5,080 nucleotides of DNA, taken from assembly GCA_003225655.1 (NCBI GenBank), contig QIAW01000149.1:1-5080 (forward strand), in the 5' to 3' direction. The position numbers and the translations under genes are program-made. Shown here piece after piece: positions 5,038 to 5,080 of the stretch; the first letter of the stretch is position 1, and each line of letters starts with the position of its first letter. The notes under the pieces are model-generated. The model was not told where the DNA came from and made no database searches. It saw only the letters and a program-made list of their open reading frames with translations. This DNA is from Acidobacteriota bacterium (GTDB taxonomy: Bacteria; Acidobacteriota; Terriglobia; Terriglobales; Acidobacteriaceae).

Positions 5038-5058
5038 TCGAAACTTGAAACTCTAAAC
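5038..5058. repeat. Heptamer tandem repeat, three units
   Basis: TCGAAAC, TTGAAAC and TCTAAAC follow one another without a gap, a 7-bp period with one or two changes per unit. It lies directly upstream of the small relic gene. Such degenerate heptamers occur as spacer microsatellites in several bacterial groups. Confidence 0.6.
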
Positions 5059-5080
5059 TGCCTTACGGCGTAAACAGCTT

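Noticed and set aside
1..5080. Search for tRNA, rRNA, riboswitch or a complete insertion sequence
   Set aside because: I saw no cloverleaf with a GTTCRA arm, no rRNA stretch, no recognisable aptamer core and no transposase frame on either strand.

Overview
The window looks like part of a chromosome from an Acidobacteriota member, probably soil-derived or metagenome-derived. This rests on three things: a long sensor built of Reg_prop (propeller) repeats, a secreted DUF4097-type protein with repeated GDGS motifs, and spacers full of small GC-rich palindromes of a kind I remember from acidobacterial genomes. The assignment is from memory and is not proven by the sequence.

Every gene I can support lies on the minus strand, so transcription runs right to left. 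From right to left: (a) 4952-5032 is a 26-codon relic that looks like the start of a small DUF6429-like protein, cut off where short direct repeats (4911-4964) begin. (b) 4023-4820 is an intact secreted protein of 265 aa with eight GDGS-like motifs, a good ribosome binding site and a possible ECF-type promoter. (c) 3491-4022 is a non-coding spacer with a strong hairpin and a 10-bp tandem motif. (d) 2360-3440 is a radical SAM gene of the SplB/Rv2578c type, with a good promoter and ribosome binding site but two lesions in the reading frame. (e) 1945-2359 is a spacer packed with REP-like palindromes. (f) 1-1908 is the N-terminal 636 codons of a periplasmic propeller sensor that runs off the left edge.

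The genes are separated by hundreds of bases and seem to be independent transcription units, not an operon. I see no functional link between them beyond the plausible surface or envelope location of two products.

The most notable observation is an exact 71-bp tandem duplication (2821-2891 and 2892-2962) inside the radical SAM gene. Removing one copy restores a continuous 304-codon frame. A second, single-base-type frame break near 3370-3380 separates a conserved-looking N-terminal segment, which has its own promoter, ribosome binding site and ATG at 3440, from the rest. The gene is either freshly broken or affected by assembly errors. I found no RNA genes, CRISPR array, complete transposon or clearly new biological system.
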